A DNA stretch of 39,075 bases from Pseudomonadota bacterium (GTDB lineage: Bacteria > Pseudomonadota > Gammaproteobacteria > Xanthomonadales > Rhodanobacteraceae), in the NCBI GenBank assembly GCA_021781345.1, contig JAJXWZ010000245.1, positions 1 to 39,075 of the forward strand, written 5' to 3'. Made by a program: the position numbers and the translations under genes. Under the pieces are notes generated by a model. It had not been told where the DNA came from. It did no database searches and saw nothing but the letters and a program-made list of their open reading frames with translations. The number at the start of each line of letters is the position of its first letter. Within the stretch, counting starts at the first letter, position 1. Shown in pieces: positions 6,823 to 14,312 of this stretch.

Positions 6823-7896
6823 TCAGGTCCCGCCAGATGCCTCGTGGATCGAGACCAGCCGCCGGGATTCTTCATCCCAGAGCACCAGCTTCACGCACTT
6901 CAAGCTTTGCCACAGCGTCAGGCGATTGTCGTGGCGTGACTCGGGCAGTGCCCGTCCCGCTTGCGGCAGCCGGTAGAAGGGAATCCGGCTGCACAGGTGG
7001 TGGATATCGTGCATGCCGATGTTCGCGGTGAACCAGCGCAAGACCGGATGCAGGTCGTAATGCGAGCTGCCATGCAATGCCGCGTCGCGGAACCCCCACT
7101 CGCCCGCGCCGGACCAGTAGGTGTTTTCGAACTGGTGTTGCACGTAGAAGAGCCAGCCACCCACCGCCGCGCTGAGCAGCATGATGGGTCCCTGCACGAT
7201 CAGGATCGAACCCATGCCGATCCAATGGCCCAACACGATTACCAAAGCCGCGATCGCCAGGTCCGTTCCCAACGTGCTGGCCCAGTACCGCCAGCCCGCG
7301 CGGAAGAATCCCGCGGGAATCCGGTTCTGCAGCAGGAACACGAACGCCGGCCCGATGCAGAACATGACCGGTGGGCTTCGATAGAGCCTGTAACGCCAGC
7401 GGCTCCAACGCGAACGGGCGCGGTATTCCGCCACCGTCAGCGTATCGATATCGCCCGCGCCTCGCCGATCGAGATTGCCCGAGGTGGCATGGTGTAACGC
7501 GTGGGATCGATTCCAATGCATGTACGGGGCAAGCGTCAGCACGCCCAGGCAACGGCCCAGCCAGTCATTGGCGCGTCGTGACGGAAGCAAGGCGCGGTGG
7601 CCGCAATCGTGCTGGATGATGAACAACCGCACGAGGAAGCCGGCCCCGAGCGGCAGCAGCGCGGCGTACAGCCAGGGATGAGCATGCGTCGTCGCCCAGT
7701 ACATGGCATACCAGACCAGTGCGTACGGCACGATCGTGATCGCGACTTCAAACCCGCCCCTGGAGAATGTCGGGGTGCAATGCTGCTTGCGCCAAGTCGA
7801 CCAGGCTTCCGATTCACCCGGAGCGCCGCGGGAACGGGATGTATGGTTTCCGCGCACGTTGCCGGTCGCCGAGATGCGCGGTCTTGCTGAATCCAT
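6823..7896 (-). CDS. Membrane fatty acid desaturase (DesA-like, type 1)
   Basis: This is a 357-residue integral-membrane di-iron desaturase with the three histidine boxes in order: HDCGH at 96-100, HALHH at 132-136 and HDIHH at 296-300. Hydrophobic pairs lie between boxes (IAALVIVLGHWIGMG, IMLLSAAVGGWLFYV). Such enzymes use O2 and an electron donor to insert a double bond into acyl chains of membrane lipids. Regiospecificity cannot be read from the sequence. The track ORF runs 150 codons further upstream through low-quality sequence. ATG 7896 (MDSARPRIS) is my choice, but the first 45 residues are not conserved-looking and the start could be later. It differs from the acyl-CoA-desaturase-type protein at 28.3 kb. 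Confidence 0.88.
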   Translation of the reverse strand: MDSARPRISATGNVRGNHTSRSRGAPGESEAWSTWRKQHCTPTFSRGGFEVAITIVPYALVWYAMYWATTHAHPWLYAALLPLGAGFLVRLFIIQHDCGHRALLPSRRANDWLGRCLGVLTLAPYMHWNRSHALHHATSGNLDRRGAGDIDTLTVAEYRARSRWSRWRYRLYRSPPVMFCIGPAFVFLLQNRIPAGFFRAGWRYWASTLGTDLAIAALVIVLGHWIGMGSILIVQGPIMLLSAAVGGWLFYVQHQFENTYWSGAGEWGFRDAALHGSSHYDLHPVLRWFTANIGMHDIHHLCSRIPFYRLPQAGRALPESRHDNRLTLWQSLKCVKLVLWDEESRRLVSIHEASGGT

Positions 7897-8115
7897 GTCG
7901 GAATGGCCTGTTCGGATGGATGACGGCGTGAAGAGCCAGGAAAGCCGCCATCCAGGTCTTTTCCGCTGGGAGTGCATCGGTTGATACCGGAGGGTGGGGC
8001 ACCCGTCTTTGGCTACGCTTAGTCGCGATGCTTCGGTTGGCAGGGCGGCGCTTCGCAGGCCTGGGGTGCGCTGGCTTCGGCGCGGATGAAACCGCAGGAA
8101 ACCACCACGAAATGA

Positions 8116-8124
8116 TGGCATACT
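8116..8124 (+). promoter_or_regulatory. Extended -10 element, probable leaderless start of the beta-propeller gene
   Basis: TGGCATACT ends seven bases before the ATG at 8132, and no Shine-Dalgarno sequence is present. The rest of the 235-bp divergent gap (7897-8131) shows no other gene. Confidence 0.45.
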
Positions 8125-8131
8125 TTTTCGC

Positions 8132-9547
8132 ATGACGTACCGCTTCGCTCTGCTCGTCCTGCTGTGCACCAGCGCGGCCCTTCCGGCGAACGCGCAAAAC
8201 CTGCCTGCGCAGGACTGGCCGATGTTCGGCGGCAACGTGCAAAGCTCCAGCGCCAATCCGATGCCCACGGGAATCACGGCGGCCAATGTCGCCCACCTCG
8301 TACGCCGACAGGTCAAGCTTGACGGCACCGTGGATGCCAGCACCATTTACCTGCACGGGGTCCGCATCCACGGAGCCCGCCACGACGCCATCTTCGTCAC
8401 CACGACCTACGGCAAGACGCTGGCGATCGACGCCGACAGCGGCGATGTCCTGTGGGAGTACACGCCGGAAAGCTATCGGGAGCTGGCAGGTTCGCGCCAG
8501 ATCACCAACTCAACGCCCGTGGCCGATCCTTCGCGACGATCCATCTACGCGGCGTCGCCCGACGGCTTCATCCAGAAGCTCGCCATCGACGATGGGCATG
8601 TCGTCTGGCGCACGTCCATCACCCGGCTGCCGCAGCGGGAAAAGATGGACTCGCCACTCAAGTTCTTCCGGGGCCACGTGATCGCGGTGACGGCCGGCTA
8701 CATCGGTGACCAGCCACCCTACCAGGGCCATGTCGCGATCCTCGACGGCAACTCCGGCAAGCTCCTGCACGTCTGGAACTCACTGTGCAGTGATCGCGGT
8801 GGCCTGCTGCAGCCGGCCTCCTGCCCACAAAGCGATTCGGCCATCTGGGGACGGGGCGGGGCCATCATCGATCCCGCCAGCGGCGACATCTTCGTCGCCA
8901 CCGGCAACGCCGACTGGAATGGCACGACGAATTGGGGCGATGCGGTCATCTGGCTGAGTCCCGATGCCACCAGGATGCTGGGCAACTACACCCCGGCCAA
9001 TACCGCGCGACTGAATGCGGACGACCAGGACCTCGGTTCGACCTCGCCGGTGCTGCTCGGGGACGGGCTGATCGCCCAGGGCGGCAAGGATGGCAAGATC
9101 CGCCTGCTCGACCGCAAGGCCATCGCCGGCACCGCCCCGCACAAGGACCACGAGTCGCAGATCGTGTCCACGCCGGGCGGCACGGACCTGTTCACCCAGC
9201 CCGCGACATGGCGGCGCGACGGCCAGACCTGGATGTTCGGCGCCGACAACAAGGGCACCTCGGCGTGGAGACTGGAGGGCGACAAGCTCCGGCAGGTCTG
9301 GAGCAACGACACCGGCGGCACCAGTCCTTTCGAGGCGGGCGACCTGCTGTTCGTCTATGCGCGCGCAGGCGGGCTGAACGTGTACCACGCCGCCTCGGGC
9401 CAACTCGTCACCACGCTGCCCTGCGGTCCGGGGCACTGGAACAGCCCCATCGTGTTGCAGGGCAAGATCATTCTTCCCGAGGGCAACGCCAACGAACACG
9501 CCACCCGTGGTGTGCTGGACATCTGGAGCCTGCCCGGCAGCCGCTAG
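8132..9547 (+). CDS. Secreted PQQ-like beta-propeller repeat protein
   Basis: A 471-residue exported protein. The signal peptide is about 21 residues (FALLVLLCTSAALPANA then Q). The mature part begins with DWPMFGGNVQ, typical of quinoprotein-like propellers. It carries repeated propeller blades such as TLAIDADSGDVLWEY, IYAASPDGFIQKLAIDDGHV and LLDRKAIAG. There is no adjacent dehydrogenase partner or cytochrome domain, so enzyme activity is doubtful. It could be a periplasmic binding or scaffold protein. The ATG at 8132 is taken because the signal peptide begins there. The following 242 bp contain one palindrome and no gene. Confidence 0.8.
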   Translation: MTYRFALLVLLCTSAALPANAQNLPAQDWPMFGGNVQSSSANPMPTGITAANVAHLVRRQVKLDGTVDASTIYLHGVRIHGARHDAIFVTTTYGKTLAIDADSGDVLWEYTPESYRELAGSRQITNSTPVADPSRRSIYAASPDGFIQKLAIDDGHVVWRTSITRLPQREKMDSPLKFFRGHVIAVTAGYIGDQPPYQGHVAILDGNSGKLLHVWNSLCSDRGGLLQPASCPQSDSAIWGRGGAIIDPASGDIFVATGNADWNGTTNWGDAVIWLSPDATRMLGNYTPANTARLNADDQDLGSTSPVLLGDGLIAQGGKDGKIRLLDRKAIAGTAPHKDHESQIVSTPGGTDLFTQPATWRRDGQTWMFGADNKGTSAWRLEGDKLRQVWSNDTGGTSPFEAGDLLFVYARAGGLNVYHAASGQLVTTLPCGPGHWNSPIVLQGKIILPEGNANEHATRGVLDIWSLPGSR

Positions 9548-9679
9548 CCGGTCGTGCAGTCAGGCACGCGTGCCAAGCGCGCTGTTTGCCCGCGGTGGGG
9601 CGAACGCCTCCGCAAACGGCCTTCCCGTCGTCGAGCACCGCCGCGTCCGCAACCGACGGCCCTCGCACGACACCGATGG

Positions 9680-9704
9680 TTTTCGATCGCGTGATCATCG
9701 AAAA
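9680..9704. repeat. Inverted repeat upstream of threonine aldolase
   Basis: TTTTCGAT and ATCGAAAA are perfect 8-base inverted arms separated by nine bases. They lie about 85 bases before the ltaE start in an otherwise featureless 242-bp gap. The repeat could be an operator or a weak terminator for the preceding gene. Confidence 0.35.
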
Positions 9705-9789
9705 TCGCGAGTTGACGCCTTATTCCCGCCGCGCGCAAGGGCCACCTCGCGCGGCTGGATAGTCCCCACCGCTTGCGCACGCACGAGCC

Positions 9790-10812
9790 ATGATCGATCT
9801 CAGAAGCGATACCGTCACCCGCCCGACCCTCGCCATGCGCGACGCCATGGCTGCCGCCGAAGTCGGCGACGATGTCTATGGCGAGGATCCGACCGTCAAC
9901 GAGCTGGAAGCCTTGGCTGCCGGGATGCTCGGCATGGAAGCCGCGGTCTTTGTTTGCAGCGGGACCCAAAGCAACCTGATCGCATTGCTGAGCCACTGCC
10001 AAAGGGGAGACGAGTACATCGTCGGGCAGCAGGCGCACACCTACAAATACGAGGGAGGCGGTGCCGCGGTGCTGGGCGGCATCCAGCCGCAGCCGCTCGA
10101 TTTCAGGGCGGACGGCACCCTGGATCTGGAGCAAGTCGCCGCGGCGATCAAGCCGGACGACATCCACTTCGCGCATACCCGGCTGCTGTGCCTGGAAAAC
10201 ACGCAGGCGGGCAAGGTGCTGCCGCTCGCGTATTTGCAACGCGCGCGGGAATTCGTCGACGCGCACGGGCTGGGCCTGCACCTCGACGGCGCGCGCGCGT
10301 TCAATGCCGCCGTGAAACTCGGGCAGCCCATCACTGCCATCAGCCGTTATTTCGACACGGTTTCGATCTGCCTCTCGAAAGGGCTGGGCGCGCCGGTGGG
10401 CTCGCTGCTGTGCGGGCAACGGGACCTGATCCTGCGCGCTCGCCGCTGGCGCAAGGTGGTCGGTGGCGGGATGCGCCAGGCCGGCATCCTTGCCGCCGCA
10501 GGGATCGTCGCGCTGAAACACCACGTGCAACGACTGGCGGAAGACCATTCGACTGCGCACCGGCTCGCCGAAGGTCTGGCCGGGATCCCCGCCCTCGGCG
10601 TCGATCCCTCGTCCGTCGAGACCAACATGGTGTTCTGCTGGGTCGCCGACGCGGACATGCTTGCCTTGCAGCGGCACTTGAAAGCGCACGGCATCCTCGT
10701 CGGCACCGGCAACCCGCTGCGCCTCGTCACGCATCTGGACATCACGGCCGGCGACGTGGACAAGGCGGTCGCGGCCTTCGGCGACTATTTCGCGACCCGC
10801 CGGGAGGGTTGA
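9790..10812 (+). CDS. ltaE: Low-specificity L-threonine aldolase
   Basis: This fold-type I PLP enzyme cleaves L-threonine and L-allo-threonine to glycine and acetaldehyde. The 340-residue product begins with the family hallmark [13 protein letters not shown]. It contains [28 protein letters not shown] (PLP phosphate binding) and [13 protein letters not shown], with the Asp that contacts the pyridine nitrogen. The Schiff-base lysine is in [14 protein letters not shown] at Lys197. Length and motif order are normal. A short GAG lies two bases before ATG, so the ribosome site is weak. The gene appears monocistronic and is convergent with the PhzF-family gene, with 51 bp between stops. Confidence 0.95.
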   Translation: MIDLRSDTVTRPTLAMRDAMAAAEVGDDVYGEDPTVNELEALAAGMLGMEAAVFVCSGTQSNLIALLSHCQRGDEYIVGQQAHTYKYEGGGAAVLGGIQPQPLDFRADGTLDLEQVAAAIKPDDIHFAHTRLLCLENTQAGKVLPLAYLQRAREFVDAHGLGLHLDGARAFNAAVKLGQPITAISRYFDTVSICLSKGLGAPVGSLLCGQRDLILRARRWRKVVGGGMRQAGILAAAGIVALKHHVQRLAEDHSTAHRLAEGLAGIPALGVDPSSVETNMVFCWVADADMLALQRHLKAHGILVGTGNPLRLVTHLDITAGDVDKAVAAFGDYFATRREG

Positions 10813-10863
10813 AGCGTGTCCGCGCGGAGTGCGTGGTCAGCATCGATCCCGTCCACGGCCGGA

Positions 10864-11751
10864 TCACGCCTCGGTGGCATCCCACTCGAGCGTTCCGCGA
10901 ATCACGGTGTTGGTTCGGCCTCCGACCCAGATCCCGCCGCCGTCGATGCGGACGACGAGCTCGGCATCGTGGCCCACCTCGCGCCCCTGGCTGACAACGT
11001 ACCCGTGCGCGAAGGGTCCCGCCGGTTCGGCTTTCGCCAGGTAGGCCGCGATCAAGCCATTGGCGGCGCCGGACGCCGGATCCTCGGTGATTCCGACGCC
11101 CGCAGGAAAGGCACGCACCACCAACGCCGGTACGTTGGATACCTGGCGCGCGAAGGCACACAGCCCCATGCTGCCGGTCGCTAGCGCGAGCGCGCCGATG
11201 GCAGCATGGTCCGGGTTCCACGCCCGCAGCGCGGCTTCGTCGGCCACTTCCGTCAGCCACCATTTGCGTCCGCCTTCGACCAGCGCAGGCGGCAGTAGGC
11301 CCGCGCGGATCCCGCCCAGCGCAGCGGCCAGCAAAGGATGGGCCCCGAGCCCGGAAGCGACGATCCGTTCCGGCGGGGGCCGCAGCAACAGGCACCGCGA
11401 CGCGCCCTCACCCTCGACACGCATGGGCAATACGCCGGCGTTGCATTCCTGCCAGAGCAGGCCGTCGCGAGGCTGCGCCAAGCCGGATTCGAGCAGTGCG
11501 TGGGCACTGCCGATGCTGGGATGGCTGGCGAACGGAATTTCCTGGCGCGGCGTGAAGATGCGCACGCGATAGCTGGCTTCCGGCAGCGTCGGTGCGAGCA
11601 GGAACGTGGTTTCGACGAGATTGTTCCATCGCGCAAACCGCTGCATCGCCGTGCCGCTCCAGTGCAAGGCGTCGAGCACCACTCCGAGGTGGTTGCCACC
11701 ACCCGGGCGGGCGGCGAATACATCCAGGTGCATGTATCGGACGGCTGGCAC
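10864..11751 (-). CDS. PhzF-family epimerase/isomerase-fold protein
   Basis: A protein of about 295 residues of the PhzF/YddE family, which share a diaminopimelate-epimerase-like fold. Visible signatures are YMHLDVFAARPGGGNHLGVV at the N-terminus, NNLVETTFLL with the acidic residue corresponding to PhzF's catalytic Glu (Glu47 here), FASHPSIGSAHALLESG, and EDPASGAANGLIAAYLA near the C-terminus. The reaction is unknown for most family members, and no phenazine genes are nearby. The track start is 27 codons too long. The GTG at 11751 has GGCGGGA upstream and gives VPAVRYMHLDVF; the ATG at 11733 is an alternative. Confidence 0.85.
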   Translation of the reverse strand: MPAVRYMHLDVFAARPGGGNHLGVVLDALHWSGTAMQRFARWNNLVETTFLLAPTLPEASYRVRIFTPRQEIPFASHPSIGSAHALLESGLAQPRDGLLWQECNAGVLPMRVEGEGASRCLLLRPPPERIVASGLGAHPLLAAALGGIRAGLLPPALVEGGRKWWLTEVADEAALRAWNPDHAAIGALALATGSMGLCAFARQVSNVPALVVRAFPAGVGITEDPASGAANGLIAAYLAKAEPAGPFAHGYVVSQGREVGHDAELVVRIDGGGIWVGGRTNTVIRGTLEWDATEA

Positions 11752-11900
11752 GATGATCCCGCCTCGCGAAAAACCTGCAATGGTAACGGCGGCCGATGCA
11801 CCTCGTCGTGATGGCGTGCGTCCGCCCGGCACCGGATCCGGGATGTCAGGCCGGCGGATCGAAGAAGACCGGTGCGCGGGCAGGCCGGTCGCCGATCCTG

Positions 11901-12602
11901 TCAGCCGCGCAGCAACCGGCGTACCGCGGCGAGGTTGCGGCGGCTGATCTCGGGTTCCGCGTCGCTGCCCGCGACCAGCGCACGGGTCGTGCCGTCGGCG
12001 TCGCGGCGCAGTCCGAGCAGGCGTTCGACCGGTACCAGGCAGCCGCGATGCACGCGCACGAAGCGTCCGGGAAACGCTTCCTCGATGGCCTTGAGCGACA
12101 GCTCGGTCAACGCCTCGCCGGCGGCGCGATGCACGCTCACGTACTTGTCGTCGGCGCTCAGGTACAGGATTTCGTCGAGTGGCACCCGCAGCGGCGCGCC
12201 GTGCGCCTGCGCCGGCAGCATCGCCGCGGCGCCCGGCGCGCGACGGCGCAGTGCCTGCGCACGCGCCAGCGCCTCGTGAAGGCGCTCGCTGCGCACCGGC
12301 TTCAACAGATAATCGGCCGCGCGCAACTCATAGGCAGCCAACGCGTGTGCCTCGTACGCCGTGCAGAACACCAGTTGCGGCGGGTCCTGCAGCAGCGCCA
12401 GCCGCCGCGCCACGCCGATTCCGTCGAGGCCGGGCATCGCGATGTCCAGCAACAGCAGGTCCGGACGCTGCTGCGCGCACGCGGCCAGCGCCGCCTCGCC
12501 GTCGCCGACGCTTGCGACCACCTCGACGCCCTCGCATTCGCGCAGCATGGCCGCCAGTCGCGTACGCGCCAGAGGTTCATCGTCGGCGATCAGGACGCGC
12601 AC
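11901..12602 (-). CDS. algR: AlgR-type LytTR response regulator
   Basis: This 233-residue DNA-binding response regulator has an N-terminal receiver domain: acidic pocket DDE at 7-9, phospho-acceptor Asp53 in LLLLDIAMPG, Thr81 in FCTAY and Lys101 in YLLKPV. A Pro/Ala-rich linker is followed by a C-terminal LytTR domain (about 135-230) with DEILYLSADDKYVSVH and FVRVHRGCLVP. It resembles Pseudomonas AlgR, which controls alginate, twitching and virulence genes. The role here is unknown. Its start overlaps the upstream kinase gene by 13 bases, so the two are probably translationally coupled. The symbol is given by similarity; orthology was not tested. Confidence 0.88.
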   Translation of the reverse strand: MRVLIADDEPLARTRLAAMLRECEGVEVVASVGDGEAALAACAQQRPDLLLLDIAMPGLDGIGVARRLALLQDPPQLVFCTAYEAHALAAYELRAADYLLKPVRSERLHEALARAQALRRRAPGAAAMLPAQAHGAPLRVPLDEILYLSADDKYVSVHRAAGEALTELSLKAIEEAFPGRFVRVHRGCLVPVERLLGLRRDADGTTRALVAGSDAEPEISRRNLAAVRRLLRG

Positions 12603-13624
12603 GGCAGCCTCACGATCACGCGAAACACGTCGCCGTCGCGACGCGTTTCCAGCGCGCCGCGTTCACCGAAGTGGTAAGCGATGCGGCGGCGCACGCTGTC
12701 CAGCCCGTGTCCGCTGCGCCGTGGCGCCGCGGTATCCGGCAGCGGGTTGGCGATCTCGATCTCGACGGCGCCGGCGATGCGCCGGCCGGCGATGCGCAAG
12801 GTTCCACCCTCGCGGCGTGGCTGGATGCCGTGGTAGACGGCGTTCTCGACCAGCGGCTGCAGCAGCAGCGCGGGCATTTCGAGCCCGGCCGGCAGCTCGC
12901 CGAGATCCCGCTGCACCTCGAGGCGCCCCCCCAGGCGCAGTTGCTCGATCGCAAGGTAGCGGTCCATCAACCCGAGTTCCGCGCCGAGCGTGCTGGGCTT
13001 GTCATCGGCGCCGAGCGAAGCACGGAACAATTCGGAAAGATCCTCGACCGTGCGCTCGGCTGCATCCGGATCGACCCGTACCAGGGCCGCAACCGTGTTC
13101 ATGCTGTTGTAGAGGAAGTGCGGCCGGATGCGCGCCTGCAGGGCATCGAACTGCGCGCGTGCCACTGCGGCGAGCCGTGCCCGCCATTCCGCGAGTACGT
13201 AGAAGTAGCGCAACAGGGCGGCCCCCAGCAGCGCGGTGAGGATCGTGTTGTCGAGCACGAAGCGCAGGCCCGACGCAGGCGTCAGCGCCGTGCCGAGCGC
13301 GTGGTCCAGCCGCGCAACGATCGCGCTTGCCAACGCGACCAGCCCGACCAGCGCGGCCCACGCGAGCGGCCAGGCGAAGGCGCGCGGCCAGCGGACCAGC
13401 AACGGCGACAGGCGGCACAACAGGAGCGATGCCAGCAACGCCAGCCACACCACGAACGCGGTCGCGGTCGCGAAACCCCGCCAATCCATGCGCGCGTCGG
13501 GTGCCAGCGCATCGATCACGACCACCAGTTCGGCGACCACGACCAGCGTGAACACCGAGGCCGCGCTGCAAAAATCCGGCAGCACGGCGACGTCGGGCTT
13601 GCGGGTTCCGTGGTTGTCCGCCAT
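12590..13624 (-). CDS. algZ: AlgZ/LytS-type sensor histidine kinase
   Basis: A 344-residue kinase with four predicted membrane helices (about residues 21-40, 54-75, 83-104 and 124-145). Its HisKA_7TM/His_kinase-type dimerisation segment contains RIRPHFLYNSMNTV, with phospho-accepting His169. The ATPase domain shows the N-box LLQPLVENAVYHGIQP and the G-box GHGLDSVRRRI. The gene precedes the response regulator and overlaps it by 13 bases, so they form one two-component system. There is no periplasmic sensor domain; the stimulus may be sensed in the membrane. CATACT lies seven bases before the ATG and there is no Shine-Dalgarno. Confidence 0.88.
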   Translation of the reverse strand: MADNHGTRKPDVAVLPDFCSAASVFTLVVVAELVVVIDALAPDARMDWRGFATATAFVVWLALLASLLLCRLSPLLVRWPRAFAWPLAWAALVGLVALASAIVARLDHALGTALTPASGLRFVLDNTILTALLGAALLRYFYVLAEWRARLAAVARAQFDALQARIRPHFLYNSMNTVAALVRVDPDAAERTVEDLSELFRASLGADDKPSTLGAELGLMDRYLAIEQLRLGGRLEVQRDLGELPAGLEMPALLLQPLVENAVYHGIQPRREGGTLRIAGRRIAGAVEIEIANPLPDTAAPRRSGHGLDSVRRRIAYHFGERGALETRRDGDVFRVIVRLPCAS

Positions 13625-13631
13625 GGCGGAC

Positions 13632-13637
13632 AGTATG
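13632..13637 (-). promoter_or_regulatory. Predicted -10 element of algZ (leaderless)
   Basis: CATACT on the minus strand, then GTCCGCC (seven bases), then the algZ ATG. It lies in the 22-bp gap after the esterase gene. Confidence 0.45.
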
Positions 13638-13646
13638 CCTCAGCGC

Positions 13647-14312
13647 TCAGCCTGCAAAGCGTTCCGTCAGGAAGTCGCCGAGGTCCGCGATCTCCTGGGG
13701 ACACACCTGGTGGGCCATTGGGTAACTGTGCCAGGCGACGGCGTGGCCCCACGCGCGCAGGCCATCGCGCGAGCGCTCGCCCAAGTACTGCGGCACCACC
13801 GGATCGAAGGCGCCATGGCCCATGAAGATCGGCGTCGCGGCATTCGCGGGATCGCGCTCCGCGACGGTACTGTCGGCGATCGGCAGGTAGGTGGACAACG
13901 CCACGATGGCCGACAACGTGTGTGCGTGGCGCAAGCCCGCTGCCAGCGCGATCGCACCGCCCTGCGAGAAGCCGGTCAATACGATGTTCGACGCCGGAAC
14001 TCCGCGTCCGGTTTCACGTTCGACAAGCAATTCCACCGCGTCGATCGATGCGCGGATGCCGGCTTCGTCCTGCTTCTGCGACAGGTCGAACCCGGCGATG
14101 TCGTACCACGCGCGCATCGGCAGCCCGCCGTTCAAGGTGATCGGCCGAACCGGCGCGTGCGGGAAGACGAAACGCAGCGGCGGCCAGCCTCGCCGTAGCA
14201 ATTGCGGCACGATCGGCTCGAAATCGTGGCCGTCGGCGCCCAGGCCATGCAACCACAGGATCGCGTGCTGCGGCTCGGGGGCAGTCTCGATTTCAACGCA
14301 ATCCAGCGTCAC
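13647..14312 (-). CDS. Carboxylesterase/phospholipase family alpha/beta hydrolase
   Basis: A 221-residue cytosolic hydrolase of the phospholipase/carboxylesterase (EstB, YpfH, acyl-protein thioesterase) family. Motifs are ILWLHGLGADGHDFEPIV, RFVFPHAPVRPITLNGG and MRAWYDI. The nucleophile Ser116 is in GFSQGG, Asp171 in GAFDPVVP and His202 in YPMAHQVCPQE. Length is typical. The start is a GTG overlapping the stop of the upstream peptidase gene by four bases (GTGA), which suggests one operon with translational coupling. The natural substrate is not predictable; small esters or lysophospholipids are known for relatives. Confidence 0.92.
   Translation of the reverse strand: MTLDCVEIETAPEPQHAILWLHGLGADGHDFEPIVPQLLRRGWPPLRFVFPHAPVRPITLNGGLPMRAWYDIAGFDLSQKQDEAGIRASIDAVELLVERETGRGVPASNIVLTGFSQGGAIALAAGLRHAHTLSAIVALSTYLPIADSTVAERDPANAATPIFMGHGAFDPVVPQYLGERSRDGLRAWGHAVAWHSYPMAHQVCPQEIADLGDFLTERFAG

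Noticed and set aside
8114-8124. Repeat of GATGGCATACT (also at 5608-5618)
   Set aside because: Only 11 bases and in promoter position both times; best explained as two similar extended -10 elements and not as a mobile repeat.
12179-13825. 548-codon plus-strand ORF
   Set aside because: Antisense to the AlgZ/AlgR-type genes, with Arg/Ala/Pro-rich shadow composition.
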